Shown piece by piece: positions 44,340 through 54,976 of a stretch of DNA of 64,000 nt. The DNA is from Limnochorda sp. L945t (GTDB lineage Bacteria; Bacillota; Limnochordia; Limnochordales; Geochordaceae). A program made the position numbers and the translations under genes. The stretch lies in contig NZ_CP141615.1 of assembly GCF_035593305.1 (NCBI RefSeq), forward strand, positions 248,001 through 312,000, read 5' to 3'. The notes beneath the pieces were generated by a model that was not told the DNA's origin, did no database searches, and was given only the letters and a program-made list of their open reading frames with translations. How positions within the stretch are numbered: the stretch's first letter is position 1; every line of letters starts with the position of its first letter.

Positions 44340-44924
44340 CTACCTCCGCAGCGACCGGGAACGGAAGTACGCGTCGGCGACCAGCGCCACGAGGGTCGAA
44401 TAGGTGGTGGCGATCAACGTCGGGACGAGGATGTCCGCCGGCTGCGAAGCCCCGGCCGCGGCCCGCAGGGCGATGACCCCGGTCGGCACCACGGTGACGC
44501 TCGACGTCGATAGCGCCAGCAGGGTGCACATGGCGGGGGAGGCCCGCCGGGGTTCGGGATTGAGGCGCTGCAGCTCGCTCATCGCCTTGATGCCGAGAGG
44601 CGTCGCCGCGTTGCCGAGCCCGAGGACGTTGGCACTGATGGCCATCAAGAGCGCTCCCATGGCCGGGGAGTCGCCGGGTACGGATGGAAACAACCGGCGC
44701 GCCAGGGGCTCCAGGGCCCTGGCGAGCCAGCGGGTGAGCCCCGCGTCGTCGGCGATCCGGATGAGCCCGGTCCAGAGCATGATGGCTCCCAGCATGCGCA
44801 CGCCCAGCTCGACGCCGCGCAGCGCCCCATCCGTCAGCGCCTGCGTCACGACGTCCGGTTGGCCGCTCAGGAGGGCCGCCAGCGTGCCGCCCAGCACGAG
44901 TGCACCCCACACGTAGTTGATCAC
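44340..44924 (-). CDS. spmA: Spore maturation protein A
   Basis: This 194-residue membrane protein starts at GTG 44924 with GGGAGG 10 nt upstream. MINYVWGALVLGGTLAALLSG, GVELGVRMLGAIMLWTGLIRIADDAGL, ISANVLGLGNAATPLGIKAM and MCTLLALSTSSVTVVPTGVIALR match the SpmA Gate-domain pattern. It is the first gene of the spmA-spmB unit and divergent from ctsR. No sporulation-sigma promoter was recognised in the 170-nt gap. Confidence 0.9.
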   Translation of the reverse strand: MINYVWGALVLGGTLAALLSGQPDVVTQALTDGALRGVELGVRMLGAIMLWTGLIRIADDAGLTRWLARALEPLARRLFPSVPGDSPAMGALLMAISANVLGLGNAATPLGIKAMSELQRLNPEPRRASPAMCTLLALSTSSVTVVPTGVIALRAAAGASQPADILVPTLIATTYSTLVALVADAYFRSRSLRR

Positions 44925-45006
44925 GGACAGGCTGCCTCCCGGCCCTGATACTATGAGGCTGCGTCCCGGGACCTGCCGGGCCGTCCTGCGCTTACCCGCC
45001 GGAGCC

Positions 45007-45035
45007 TTGCGCGTCCGGTGCAGGCGCGCGATAAT
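45007..45035 (+). promoter_or_regulatory. Promoter of the ctsR operon
   Basis: TTGCGC (45007-45012), a 17-nt spacer and GATAAT (45030-45035) form a sigma-A-like promoter. The CtsR operator begins 10 nt downstream, over the expected transcript start. Confidence 0.65.
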
Positions 45036-45044
45036 CCGGGTGAA

Positions 45045-45062
45045 AGGTCAAAAAAGGTCAGA
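45045..45062 (+). promoter_or_regulatory. CtsR operator
   Basis: AGGTCAAAAAAGGTCAGA is a direct repeat of the CtsR heptad: GGTCAAA (45046-45052), three A, then GGTCAGA (45056-45062), one mismatch in the second half. The position just after the -10 box fits repression of the downstream ctsR-mcsA-mcsB-clpC operon and release on heat shock. Confidence 0.9.
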
Positions 45063-45095
45063 CACCGAGCCCGAGGGAGGGTCCGACGAGGCGCG

Positions 45096-45587
45096 ATGGC
45101 TTCGCTGGCAGATGCCATCGAGCGTCACATCAAGCAGCTGTTCGAGCAGTCCATGGCGGACGTCATCGAGATCCGCCGGGTGGACCTGGCCGGGCATTTC
45201 TCGTGCGTGCCGTCCCAGATCAACTACGTACTGCAGACCCGGTTCACGCCTCAGCGGGGCTATGCGGTGGAGAGCCGCAGGGGCGGTGGGGGGTTCATCC
45301 GCATCATCCGGCTGCGAGAGGCCCAAACCGATCGAGCCGGCACGGTGCACAGCCTGGCCGAGCGGATCGGGCCGTCCATCGGCGCCCGCGAGGCGGACGC
45401 CCTCATCGAGAGCCTGGAGCAGGCCGGGCTCATCGCCCCGCGGGAGGCGCTGGTCTGGCGGGTGGCCATTCACCACCAGACGGCAGGGTTGCCGGCGGGG
45501 CTGAGGGATCGGGTGAGAGCCGCTCTGTTGCGCAGCGTGATGATGGTGCGGTTCCTGGACCTGTTCGAGCCACAGGGTATGATGTAG
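45096..45587 (+). CDS. ctsR: Transcriptional repressor CtsR
   Basis: This 163-residue repressor of class III heat-shock genes has the N-terminal winged helix with EIRRVDLAGHFSCVPSQINYVLQTRF and the Gly-rich wing YAVESRRGGGGFIRIIRL, where the Arg contacts the heptad DNA. The C-terminal half resembles the dimer and McsB-regulated part. The ATG at 45096 has CGACGAGG upstream. Its own operator lies 34 nt before the gene, so it is autoregulated. Confidence 0.95.
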   Translation: MASLADAIERHIKQLFEQSMADVIEIRRVDLAGHFSCVPSQINYVLQTRFTPQRGYAVESRRGGGGFIRIIRLREAQTDRAGTVHSLAERIGPSIGAREADALIESLEQAGLIAPREALVWRVAIHHQTAGLPAGLRDRVRAALLRSVMMVRFLDLFEPQGMM

Positions 45588-45618
45588 GGGCAAAACGAGG
45601 TGGAGAGAGCGATGGGCC

Positions 45619-46140
45619 ATGATGTGTGAACGTTGCGGCATCCGGCCGGCGACGGTGCACAAGGTGCGCATCGAAAACGGCGTGAAGACGGAGTTGCACC
45701 TCTGCGAGGAGTGCGCCAGGGAGACGGGCGAGCTCCACTTCGGCCCCTCCCCCTTCGGCGCGACCTTCGAGGACCTGATGAAGTCGTTTTTCGACCTGCC
45801 GTTCATGGAGGCGCCTTCGGCGGAGGCCCCTGCTCGGGCTCCGACCCGCTGCCCCAACTGCGGCCTCACGTGGTCCGACTTCAAGCGGCTGGGGCAGCTC
45901 GGCTGCAGCCAGTGCTACGACACGTTCCAACGGGAGCTCGGCCCGGTACTGCGGCGCCTGCACGGCGCCACCGAGCACGCGGGCAAGCGACCGGGCCAGC
46001 ACGGCGAGTCGGTCCGGCGCCGGCAGCTGGAGCGGCTGCGGGAAGAGCTGAGAGAGGCCATCGCCTCCGAACAGTATGAGCGGGCGGCGACGCTGAGGGA
46101 CCAGATCCGGCAGATCGAGAAGGAGAGCAAGCAGCCGTGA
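45619..46140 (+). CDS. mcsA: McsA, activator of the McsB arginine kinase
   Basis: This 173-residue protein has N-terminal zinc motifs CERCGIRPATVH and CEECA, a second pair CPNC and CSQC in the middle, and a C-terminal UVR helix hairpin (LREELREAIASEQYERAATLRDQIRQIEKE). McsA activates McsB and helps deliver CtsR and misfolded proteins to ClpC. It begins 31 nt after ctsR. Its stop overlaps the GTG of mcsB by 4 nt (GTGA), which favours equal production of the two. Confidence 0.93.
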   Translation: MMCERCGIRPATVHKVRIENGVKTELHLCEECARETGELHFGPSPFGATFEDLMKSFFDLPFMEAPSAEAPARAPTRCPNCGLTWSDFKRLGQLGCSQCYDTFQRELGPVLRRLHGATEHAGKRPGQHGESVRRRQLERLREELREAIASEQYERAATLRDQIRQIEKESKQP

Positions 46141-47219
46141 GCTTCGACGAGATGATCCGCCGCCACGTGCGCGGCTGGATGGTGGGTCAGGGGCCGGACT
46201 CCGACGTGGTGCTCGGCACGCGGGTGCGCCTGGCGCGCAACCTCAAGGACATCCCGTTTCCCGGAGTGGCGACCCAGGAGCAGCTTCATGAAGTGGTGAA
46301 GCGGGTCCGCCCGGCCATCGAGTCGCTGGACGCCCGGTGGGGCGGGCCGTTGAAGTTCACCCGGATGGGAGACGTGCCGGATCTCACGCGCCAGCTGCTG
46401 GTCGAGCGGCATCTCATCAGCCCGGCGCACACGCAGCAGGTGCGGGAGAAGGCGTTCGCCGTGCGGGACGACGAGGCCGCCAGCATCATGGTCAACGAGG
46501 AGGATCACCTCCGCATCCAGGCGCTGTTTGCCGGGTTCCAGCTGGAGGAAGCCCTCAACCTCGCCGACCGGGTGGACGACGGGCTTTCGGAGCGCCTGGA
46601 GTACGCCTTCTCGGAGCGGGTAGGCTATTTGACGGCCTGGCCCACCAACGTGGGGACCGGTTTGCGGGCGTCGGTGATGCTCCACCTGCCGGCGCTGGCC
46701 ATGGCCGGGCAGCTGCAGCACGTGCTGTCGGCGGTGGCCCGCTTCGGGGTGGCCGTCCGGGGGCTGTACGGGGAAGGGACGGAGTCGGTCGGCAACATCT
46801 TCCAGATCTCCAACCAGGTGAGCCTGGGCCGCAGCGAGGACGAGATCCTCAAGCACCTGGCCAACCTGGCGCACGAGGTGGTCGGTCACGAGCGGACGGC
46901 GCGCCAGCGCCTGATGTCGGACCGGCGCGCCCTGGAGGATCGCATCTGGCGCTCGTACGGGGTGCTGCGGTATTCTCGGGCCATCAGCTCGCAGGAGGCC
47001 ATGCAGCGACTCTCCGATGTGCGCCTCGGCATCGACCTCGGCATCATCGAGGGGCTGGACCAGCGTATCCTGACCGAGCTCTTGGTGGTGATCCGGCCGG
47101 CGCACTTGCAGAGCTTCATGGGCCGGGAATTGACGCCCGCGGAGCGGGACGTCCACCGGGCTGCTTTGATTCGTGAACGCATCCGCCTGCCGAACGAACG
47201 GCTGGCCCAGGGGCCGTAG
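46137..47219 (+). CDS. mcsB: Protein-arginine kinase McsB
   Basis: This 360-residue guanidino-kinase-fold enzyme phosphorylates arginines on CtsR and damaged proteins, marking them for ClpC-ClpP. Motifs are [19 protein letters not shown] (phosphate-binding Arg cluster), [43 protein letters not shown] and [21 protein letters not shown]. The GTG start overlaps mcsA. Length is normal for the family. Confidence 0.95.
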   Translation: MSFDEMIRRHVRGWMVGQGPDSDVVLGTRVRLARNLKDIPFPGVATQEQLHEVVKRVRPAIESLDARWGGPLKFTRMGDVPDLTRQLLVERHLISPAHTQQVREKAFAVRDDEAASIMVNEEDHLRIQALFAGFQLEEALNLADRVDDGLSERLEYAFSERVGYLTAWPTNVGTGLRASVMLHLPALAMAGQLQHVLSAVARFGVAVRGLYGEGTESVGNIFQISNQVSLGRSEDEILKHLANLAHEVVGHERTARQRLMSDRRALEDRIWRSYGVLRYSRAISSQEAMQRLSDVRLGIDLGIIEGLDQRILTELLVVIRPAHLQSFMGRELTPAERDVHRAALIRERIRLPNERLAQGP

Positions 47220-47269
47220 GGCGAGCCGGAGCGGCAGGTGTAGGGCTTGAAGGGAGTGTGACATCGGCC

Positions 47270-49714
47270 ATGTTCGGGCGCTTTACGGAACGAGCCCAGC
47301 GGGTCGTCGTGCTCTCTCAAGAAGAGGCGCGCCGGCTCGGGCACAACGTGGTGGGCACCGAGCACATCTTGCTGGGGCTCATCGCCGAAGGCGAAGGCGT
47401 GGCGGCCCGTGCGCTGCAGAGCATGGGGATCAGCCTCGAGCGCGTGCGGGCCGAAGTGGAAAAGGTGATCGGGCGCGGCGAAGGGACGACCACCGGCCAG
47501 ATCGGCTTCACCCCGCGCGCCAAGCGGGTGCTGGAGCTGGCCTTCGACGAGGCGCGCCAGCTGGGGCACACCTACATCGGCACGGAGCACATCCTCCTCG
47601 GCCTGATCCGCGAGGGCGAGGGTGTCGCCGCACAGGTGCTGCGCAACATGGGAGCCGACCTCGACAAGGTGCGCCGCACCGTCGTGGAGCTGCTCGGCGG
47701 CACGACTCCGACCCAGGCCAAGGCGAGCCGGGGGCGCAAGACGCCGACCCTGGATCAGTATGGCCGGGATCTCACGGAGCTGGCCCGGGAGGGCAAGCTC
47801 GACCCGGTGATCGGCCGGGAGCGCGAGATCCAGCGGGTCATCCAGGTGCTGTCGCGGCGTACCAAGAACAATCCCGTGCTCATTGGGGAGCCGGGTGTGG
47901 GCAAGACCGCCATCGCGGAGGGGCTCGCACAGAAGATCGTGGCCGGCGACGTGCCGGAGACCCTGCTCAACAAGCGGGTCGTCACGCTGGACCTGGCGGC
48001 CGTGGTCGCCGGTTCCAAGTTCCGGGGCGAGTTCGAGGAACGGCTCAAGAAGGTGATGGACGAGATCCGCAACTCCGGCGACGTCATCCTGTTCATCGAC
48101 GAGCTCCACACCATCATCGGAGCCGGCGCGGCGGAGGGGGCCATCGATGCCTCCAACATCCTCAAGCCGGCGCTGGCGCGCGGGGAGCTGCAGGCGATCG
48201 GCGCCACGACCCTCGACGAGTACCGCAAGCACATCGAGAAGGACGCGGCGCTGGAGCGGCGGTTCCAGCCCATCATGGTGGATGAGCCGACGGTCGACGA
48301 GACCATCGCCATCCTGCAGGGCTTGCGCGATCGCTACGAGGCGCACCACCGGGTCAAGATCACGGACGAGGCGCTGCGGGCTGCCGCACGGTTGTCCGAC
48401 CGCTACGTGAGCGACCGATTCCTGCCCGACAAGGCCATCGACCTCGTAGACGAGGCGGCCTCCAAGGTGCGGCTGCAGGCGCTGGTGGCGCCACCGGAGT
48501 TGAAACAGCTCGAGGAGGCCATCCAGGAGCTCCAGACCGAGAAGGAAGCGGCCATCAAGAACGAAGAGTTCGAGAAGGCGGCGAGCCTGCGCGACAAGGA
48601 GCAGCGGATGCGGGAAGAGCTGGAGCGCAAGCGGCAGGAGTGGAAGTCCAGCCGCAGCCGCACCGAGGGCGTCGTGACCGACGAGGACATCGCGCAGGTG
48701 GTCTCGGCGTGGACCGGCATCCCCGTCTCCAAGCTGCAACAGGAGGAGACCGAGCGCCTGTTGCACCTGGAGGAGGTGCTGCACCAGCGGGTCGTGGCCC
48801 AGGACGAGGCCATCGACGCCGTGTCGCGAGCGATCCGGCGGGCCCGGGCCGGGCTCAAGGATCCGAAGCGGCCCATCGGCTCGTTCATCTTCCTCGGGCC
48901 GACCGGCGTGGGCAAGACGGAGCTGGCGCGGGCGCTGGCCGAGGCGCTGTTCGGCGACGAGGATGCCATGATCCGGATCGACATGTCCGAGTACATGGAG
49001 CGGCACACCGTCTCGCGGCTGGTGGGCGCACCGCCCGGCTACGTGGGTTACGAGGAGGGCGGCCAGCTCACCGAGCGGGTCCGCCGCCGCCCCTACTCGG
49101 TCATCCTGCTCGACGAGATTGAAAAGGCACATCCGGAGGTGTTCAACATCCTGCTCCAGGTGCTGGAAGACGGGCGCCTGACCGACGCGAAGGGGCGCAC
49201 CGTGGACTTTCGCAACACGGTGGTCATCATGACCTCCAACGTCGGCGCCCAGGAGATCCACCGCCAGGCGCGCCTGGGCTTCCGGGCCGTGGAGGACGAA
49301 AAAGAGAGCTACGACACGATGAAGAAGAAGGTGCTGGAAGAGCTGCGGAGGACCTTCCGGCCCGAGTTCCTCAACCGGATCGACGAGGTGATCGTCTTCC
49401 ACGCCCTCAACAAGGAGCACATCCGCCAGATCATCGAGATCATGCTGAAGCAGGTGGTCAAGGAGATCAACGAGCGGGGGGTGCAGGTGGAGTTCACCGA
49501 CGCCGCCAAGGAGGTGCTGGCGGACGAGGGCTTCGACGCCGACTACGGAGCCCGGCCCCTGCGCCGTGCCATCCAGCGCCTGGTGGAAAACCCGCTGTCC
49601 GACGAAATGCTGCGGGGACGGTTCAAGGAGGGGGATACCATCGTGGTGGACGCCGCCGACGGCTCCATCACGTTCAACAAGAAGACCGAGATGGCCCAGG
49701 CCTCGAGAGCCTGA
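47270..49714 (+). CDS. clpC: ATP-dependent Clp protease ATP-binding subunit ClpC
   Basis: This 814-residue class I Hsp100 unfolds proteins for ClpP. The N-domain repeats start [20 protein letters not shown] with two EHILLGLI copies. AAA-1 has Walker [10 protein letters not shown] and Walker [11 protein letters not shown]. The middle region carries a UVR-type helix pair ([20 protein letters not shown] ... [17 protein letters not shown]) that binds McsA-like adaptors. AAA-2 has [11 protein letters not shown]. The ATG at 47270 gives the standard ClpC start; a GTG at 47258 is possible. A 19-bp terminator follows the stop. Confidence 0.95.
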   Translation: MFGRFTERAQRVVVLSQEEARRLGHNVVGTEHILLGLIAEGEGVAARALQSMGISLERVRAEVEKVIGRGEGTTTGQIGFTPRAKRVLELAFDEARQLGHTYIGTEHILLGLIREGEGVAAQVLRNMGADLDKVRRTVVELLGGTTPTQAKASRGRKTPTLDQYGRDLTELAREGKLDPVIGREREIQRVIQVLSRRTKNNPVLIGEPGVGKTAIAEGLAQKIVAGDVPETLLNKRVVTLDLAAVVAGSKFRGEFEERLKKVMDEIRNSGDVILFIDELHTIIGAGAAEGAIDASNILKPALARGELQAIGATTLDEYRKHIEKDAALERRFQPIMVDEPTVDETIAILQGLRDRYEAHHRVKITDEALRAAARLSDRYVSDRFLPDKAIDLVDEAASKVRLQALVAPPELKQLEEAIQELQTEKEAAIKNEEFEKAASLRDKEQRMREELERKRQEWKSSRSRTEGVVTDEDIAQVVSAWTGIPVSKLQQEETERLLHLEEVLHQRVVAQDEAIDAVSRAIRRARAGLKDPKRPIGSFIFLGPTGVGKTELARALAEALFGDEDAMIRIDMSEYMERHTVSRLVGAPPGYVGYEEGGQLTERVRRRPYSVILLDEIEKAHPEVFNILLQVLEDGRLTDAKGRTVDFRNTVVIMTSNVGAQEIHRQARLGFRAVEDEKESYDTMKKKVLEELRRTFRPEFLNRIDEVIVFHALNKEHIRQIIEIMLKQVVKEINERGVQVEFTDAAKEVLADEGFDADYGARPLRRAIQRLVENPLSDEMLRGRFKEGDTIVVDAADGSITFNKKTEMAQASRA

Positions 49715-49716
49715 GC

Positions 49717-49764
49717 AAACGGCGCAGGGCCGGCGTCAACCGAGGCGCCGGCCCTGCGCCGTTT
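49717..49764 (+). terminator. Strong terminator of the ctsR-clpC operon
   Basis: A perfect 19-bp stem: AAACGGCGCAGGGCCGGCG (49717-49735) with its exact complement at 49746-49764, around a 10-nt loop and ending in GTTT. It starts three bases after the clpC stop and separates the heat-shock operon from ldh. Confidence 0.92.
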
Positions 49765-49826
49765 GGGACGGGGGTCGCCCAGACAAGCTAGGGCCGGAGC
49801 CAGCCAGCGACCGGGAGGGAAGGCGC

Positions 49827-50879
49827 GTGCACGACATGGACGGGTCGACGCTACGCCCCATGGGGGAGGCGGCAGCGCCGGGACCGGACGGCGGGCCGAG
49901 CCCCATCAGGCCGCCCAAAGTCGGCATCGTGGGCACCGGCCTGGTCGGGTCCACCATCGCTTACACGCTCTTGGTCAAGGGCCCGCATTGCGAGCTGGTC
50001 CTCGTGGACGTCAACCGGGACAAGGCCGAGGGCGACGCCATGGATCTGCGCCACGGCATGCCCCTGGCCGGGCCGATGCCCATCCGTGCCGGCGACTATG
50101 CCGAACTGGCGGGAGCGGACGTGGTGATCCTCTCGGCGGGTGTGGCGCAGCGCCCGGGCGAAACGCGCCTCGATCTGCTCAAACGCAACGCCCGGATCAC
50201 GACGGAGGTGGTCCGGCAGGTGGTGCGCTTCGCTCCGCACGCCATCCTCCTCGTGGTCACCAACCCGGTCGACGTCCTCAGCTACGTGGCGCAGAAGACG
50301 AGCGGGCTCCCCCCTTCCCGGGTCATCGGCAGCGGCACGCTCCTCGACACCATGCGGTTGCGCTACCTCCTGGGCGAGTACTTCGGTTGCGACCCGAGAA
50401 GCGTCCACGCCTACGTCATAGGGGAGCACGGAGACAGCGAGATCCCCGTCTGGAGCCTGGCCAACATCGCGGGCGTCCGCATCTCCGAGCTGGGCCCGCG
50501 GTGGGAGCGGGGACGGGTGCAGGAAGACCTGGCCCGGATTTTCGAGGAGGTGCGCACCGCCGCCTACCAGATCATCCAGCGCAAGGGGGCGACCTACTAC
50601 GGCATCGCTCTGGCCGTCGCGCGGCTCGTGGAGAGCATCCTGTACCACCAGCACTCGGTGCTGACCGTCTCGACCCTGGTCGACGGGTGGCACGGCATCG
50701 ACGACGTCTACCTGGGCATGCCTTGCGTGGTGGGCCGATCGGGCATCGAGCGCATGGTGGATCTCCCGCTCGCCCCCGAGGAGCTGCGGGCGCTCGAGCG
50801 GTCCGCCTCGGTGCTCAAGCAGGCGATCTCGGAAGTGCTGGGAGCCACGGTCGAGGAGGTCCCGGGGCAGACGACGTAG
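49827..50879 (+). CDS. ldh: L-lactate dehydrogenase
   Basis: This 350-residue NAD-dependent enzyme interconverts pyruvate and L-lactate. Motifs are VGIVGTGLVGSTIAYTLLVKG (NAD), LVDVNRDKAEGDAMDLRHG, SAGVAQRPGETRLDLLKRN (with the substrate-loop Gln-Arg that separates LDH from malate dehydrogenase), VVTNPVDVLSYV, and the active-site GEHGDSEIPVWS. GTG 49827 has GGGAGGGA 6 nt upstream; ATG 49836 is an alternative. The first 30 residues are an unusual disordered lead. Its last 172 nt overlap the convergent MFS gene. Confidence 0.92.
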   Translation: MHDMDGSTLRPMGEAAAPGPDGGPSPIRPPKVGIVGTGLVGSTIAYTLLVKGPHCELVLVDVNRDKAEGDAMDLRHGMPLAGPMPIRAGDYAELAGADVVILSAGVAQRPGETRLDLLKRNARITTEVVRQVVRFAPHAILLVVTNPVDVLSYVAQKTSGLPPSRVIGSGTLLDTMRLRYLLGEYFGCDPRSVHAYVIGEHGDSEIPVWSLANIAGVRISELGPRWERGRVQEDLARIFEEVRTAAYQIIQRKGATYYGIALAVARLVESILYHQHSVLTVSTLVDGWHGIDDVYLGMPCVVGRSGIERMVDLPLAPEELRALERSASVLKQAISEVLGATVEEVPGQTT

Positions 50880-52027
50880 GCAGCGGCCAGCGTCGCCGCC
50901 CCGGCGAAGAAGGGCGCCTCGAGCCCGGCCACGTCTCCGAGCACGCCGCCCGCGAAAGGACCGAGGACCGCACCGAGGCCGTTGATGGCCTGCAGCACCC
51001 CGAAGGTCCTGCCCCGGTGACGGGCCTCCACGGTGGTGGCGATGAGGACGCTGGAGGCGACCACCACCAGGCTGGCCACCAGGCCGAAGGCGAACCGGAT
51101 CGTCCCCAGCCAGAGGGTATGGGGCACCACCGGGTGCAGGGCGTATACGCCCGCCGAGACCAGCAGCCCCAGGCGCAACGCCGTGAGCGGGGCCCGGTCG
51201 GTGAAGCGGGAAGCCAGGGGCGACCCGACGGCGGTGGCGACCCCTACCGCCGAGTAGACGACGCCCGTGATCAGGTTGACGTTGTGGGTGGCCAGGCGGG
51301 CGATGTAAAGGGGCAGCGTGGGCTGGACCAGCACCTGCGCCGCCGTGAAGAGCAGCTGGACGGCGAACAGCCCCCGGAGCGTCCGGTTTTGCAGCACTTC
51401 GCGGACGTCCGCGCGCACCTGGGCCCGCACGCCCGAGACGGAAAGCGGCGACGCGTCGGCCTGCACTTGCTCCTCGAGCCGCAGCACCAGCGGCAGGAGG
51501 CCTGCCACGAGCAGCAGCCCCGCCGACAGCAGCATGGTGCCCCGGGCGCCCACCATCTCCGAGGCGATCCCGCCGACCAGGGGCCCGGTGATGAGCCCGG
51601 CGGCCGCCACTCCCTGCAAGACGCCCAGAGCGCGTCCGAGGGAGGCGTCAGGGGTATTGCTCGCTACCAGCGTGTTGGCGGCCGGGATGTACCCTGCGAG
51701 AAGGCCGTTGACGGCCCGCCAGAGCGCGAGCTCCCACACCGAATGGGAGAAAGCCATCAGCCCGTACGTGGCGGCGATGCCGAGCCCCGCCCGGATCATC
51801 ATGGGGCGCTTGCCCACCCGATCCGAGAGCGAGCCCCAGACGGGAGCCATCAGGCTCGAAGTCAGGAAGTTGACGGCGAACACGACCCCGGACCACAGCC
51901 CGACGTTGCGCTCGACGCCCACCTCCACCAGCAGCGCGGGAAGGAACGGCACGATGATGGAGAAGCCGATCTGAGCGATGAATACTCCTATGGTGACGAT
52001 GACGAGATTGCGCCGCCAGTTGATCAA
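50708..52027 (-). CDS. MFS transporter (drug-efflux-like, 12 TM)
   Basis: This 439-residue protein has twelve predicted membrane helices and the MFS loop motifs GSLSDRVGKRPMMI (TM2-3) and FTDRAPLTALRLG (second half). NGLLAGYIPAANTLV and GPLVGGIASEMVGARG resemble the antiporter motif C region of DHA1 exporters, so a small-molecule exporter is likely; the substrate is unknown. The start is TTG at 52027 (INWRRNLVIVTIGVFIAQIGFS); upstream codons are antisense to trpS. After the last helix the frame continues for about 57 Ser/Arg-rich residues antisense to ldh, because no earlier stop exists. Confidence 0.85.
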   Translation of the reverse strand: MINWRRNLVIVTIGVFIAQIGFSIIVPFLPALLVEVGVERNVGLWSGVVFAVNFLTSSLMAPVWGSLSDRVGKRPMMIRAGLGIAATYGLMAFSHSVWELALWRAVNGLLAGYIPAANTLVASNTPDASLGRALGVLQGVAAAGLITGPLVGGIASEMVGARGTMLLSAGLLLVAGLLPLVLRLEEQVQADASPLSVSGVRAQVRADVREVLQNRTLRGLFAVQLLFTAAQVLVQPTLPLYIARLATHNVNLITGVVYSAVGVATAVGSPLASRFTDRAPLTALRLGLLVSAGVYALHPVVPHTLWLGTIRFAFGLVASLVVVASSVLIATTVEARHRGRTFGVLQAINGLGAVLGPFAGGVLGDVAGLEAPFFAGAATLAAAYVVCPGTSSTVAPSTSEIACLSTEADRSSARSSSGASGRSTMRSMPDRPTTQGMPR

Positions 52028-52111
52028 GACGCCCGCCGCCCGCTGCCCATTTAAGCATACCCGCGACCGGAAAGCCAGCACCGGCTGAAGGCCCGGCCCG
52101 CAGGGACGCGA

Positions 52112-52120
52112 TGGTATAAT
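52112..52120 (+). promoter_or_regulatory. Extended -10 promoter of trpS
   Basis: TGGTATAAT is an extended -10 (TGn plus a perfect TATAAT at 52115-52120). There is no good -35, as expected for extended -10 promoters. Transcription would begin near 52127, about 25 nt before the GTG start, so no T-box leader can be present. Confidence 0.7.
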
Positions 52121-52151
52121 GGGCCGCAAGAGAAGGAGTGAGGCTGGCGAA

Positions 52152-53156
<1,005 letters not shown>

Positions 53157-53249
53157 GCGGCCGGCGGCCGGCCATGCGCCGGAGGAGGCCGGCGCGGATC
53201 GGGCGTATGGAAGAGACGGGGCCATCAGCGACGCATCGGGGGGAGCGGT

Positions 53250-54431
53250 ATGCGCAGGGTGATGCTGGTGGGCGCGGCCCGGACGCCGATCGGTTCTTTC
53301 CTGGGGAGTTTGAGCCCGCTTTCAGCGCCGCAGCTCGGGGCCGTTGCCGTTCGTGGTGCGCTCGAGCGGGCGGGCGTCTCGCCGGATCAGGTCGACGAGG
53401 TCATCATGGGCAACGTCATCTCCGCAGGCCTCGGGCAGGCCCCTGCCCGTCAGGCCGCGTTGCTGGCCGGGCTCCCGCGTAAGGTCGAGTGCCTGACCAT
53501 CAACAAGATGTGCGGTTCCGGGCTCAAGGCGGTCATGCTGGCGGCGCAGGCCATCGCGGTTGGCGACGCCGACGTCGTGGTCGCGGGGGGCATGGAGAGC
53601 ATGTCCAACGCCCCGTACGTGCTGGCCGGAGGGCGAGGCGGCCTGCGAATGGGGCACGCGCGGCTGCTGGACGCCATGATCCACGACGGGCTTTGGGACG
53701 TCTACAACGACTGCCACATGGGCAGTTGCGCGGAGCGACTCGCCCGCCGGCGCGGCTACACGCGCCAGGCGCAGGACGAGTACGCCTTGAGGAGCTACCG
53801 GAGGGCGCAGGCGGCTGCCCGGGAGGGCTGGTCGGCCGAGGAGATCGTGCCGGTCAGGGTACCCACTCGCAAGGGGGCGGAGCCGGAGGTAGCGGCGGAC
53901 GAAGAGCCCGGGCGGCTCGTCGAAAGCCGGTTCCGGGAGTTGCGCCCGGCTTTCGAAGAGGGGGGCACCGTCACGGCAGGCAATGCGTCCAGCATCAGCG
54001 ACGGTGCGGCGGCGGTCGTGGCCGTGGCCGAAGAGGTGGCCGAGCGGTGGCACCTGCGCCCCCTGGGCCGGGTCGTCGCTCAGGCCGCCTCGGCCACGGA
54101 TCCGGAGTGGTTCACCCTCGCTCCCATCGCCGCCGTGAGGAAAGTGCTGGAAAAGGCCCGCCTGTCGGTGCAGGACATCGACCTGTTCGAGATCAACGAG
54201 GCCTTCTCCGTCGTTCCCATGGCCGCCATCGACGAGCTCGGGCTCGACCCGGAGCGGGTCAACGTCCGGGGCGGGGCGGTCGCCCTCGGCCATCCCATCG
54301 GCGCAAGCGGTGCCCGCGTGCTCGTCACCCTGCTCTATGCCATGCAGCGCCAGCAGGCCCGGTTCGGGCTGGCCACCCTGTGCATCGGGGGCGGAGAAGC
54401 CGTCGCCATGGTCGTCGAGCGGGCCGCGTAG
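53250..54431 (+). CDS. Acetyl-CoA acetyltransferase (thiolase)
   Basis: This 393-residue thiolase condenses two acetyl-CoA or cleaves 3-ketoacyl-CoA. The nucleophilic Cys lies in TINKMCGSGLKAVMLAAQAI, and the catalytic His in RGGAVALGHPIGASGARVL. The second Cys lies in LATLCIGGGEAVAMVVE. VVVAGGMESMSNAPYVL is also characteristic. Length and motif spacing fit the biosynthetic acetoacetyl-CoA type. With the HMG-CoA lyase at 11 kb it hints at acetoacetate metabolism, but no adjacent beta-oxidation genes are seen. Confidence 0.93.
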   Translation: MRRVMLVGAARTPIGSFLGSLSPLSAPQLGAVAVRGALERAGVSPDQVDEVIMGNVISAGLGQAPARQAALLAGLPRKVECLTINKMCGSGLKAVMLAAQAIAVGDADVVVAGGMESMSNAPYVLAGGRGGLRMGHARLLDAMIHDGLWDVYNDCHMGSCAERLARRRGYTRQAQDEYALRSYRRAQAAAREGWSAEEIVPVRVPTRKGAEPEVAADEEPGRLVESRFRELRPAFEEGGTVTAGNASSISDGAAAVVAVAEEVAERWHLRPLGRVVAQAASATDPEWFTLAPIAAVRKVLEKARLSVQDIDLFEINEAFSVVPMAAIDELGLDPERVNVRGGAVALGHPIGASGARVLVTLLYAMQRQQARFGLATLCIGGGEAVAMVVERAA

Positions 54432-54457
54432 GGGCCGCGAGGCCGGCCCCTCTCGTC

Positions 54458-54859
54458 TCAGCCGATGGGCAGCCCCGGCTCGCATGGACGGTCGGGTCGC
54501 AGCAGGACGACCCGGCCGTCGCTTTCCATGGCGCCCAGCACCAGGACCTCGGAGCGAAACCCGGCGACCAGGCGCGGCGGGAAGTTGACGACCGCCACGA
54601 CCAGGGTACCGACGAGGCTGTCCGGCTCGTAGTAGTGCGTGATCTGGGCGCTGGACCGGCGGATGCCGAGCGGTCCGAAGTCGATGGTGAGCTGGTAGGC
54701 CGGCCTGCGGGCCTTGGGTGCGGGCCGGGCCTCGAGGATGCGACCCACGCGGATGTCGAGGCTCTGGAACACCTCGACGCCTACGGTGGGCTTGGGCAGG
54801 GCAGCGGTCTCGTGGGCTGCCTGCCGGGAGCCGGGGTCCTGCGGTTGCGCGTCGTGCAT
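54458..54859 (-). CDS. csaA: CsaA-like tRNA-binding domain protein
   Basis: This 133-residue protein has a disordered lead (about 28 residues) followed by an EMAP/CsaA OB-fold: FQSLDIRVGRILEARPAPKARRPAYQLTIDFG, then RRSSAQITHYYEPDSLVGTLVVAVVNFPPRLVAGFRSEVLVLGA. CsaA of Bacillus has export-chaperone activity and binds tRNA-like structures. The ATG at 54859 has GGGGGGAGG upstream. It is convergent with the thiolase gene and divergent from disA. Confidence 0.9.
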   Translation of the reverse strand: MHDAQPQDPGSRQAAHETAALPKPTVGVEVFQSLDIRVGRILEARPAPKARRPAYQLTIDFGPLGIRRSSAQITHYYEPDSLVGTLVVAVVNFPPRLVAGFRSEVLVLGAMESDGRVVLLRPDRPCEPGLPIG

Positions 54860-54947
54860 ACCGGTACCTCCCCCCGTGATAGCCCGAGCAGCGAGCCTGT
54901 ACGGCGAGCTTTTCGCCTTGCCGGCGCTGCGCTCGGCCTCGGGCGCG

Positions 54948-54976
54948 TTGTGAGCGCCGTCACCGCGATCTATAAT
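54948..54976 (+). promoter_or_regulatory. Sigma-A promoter of disA
   Basis: TTGTGA (54948-54953), a 17-nt spacer and a perfect TATAAT (54971-54976). The transcript would start near 54984 and carry a leader of about 90-130 nt depending on the disA start used. Confidence 0.8.

Noticed and set aside
46886-49420. Open frame of about 840 codons opposite mcsB and clpC
   Set aside because: Composition is that of an antisense shadow and both plus-strand genes are certain.
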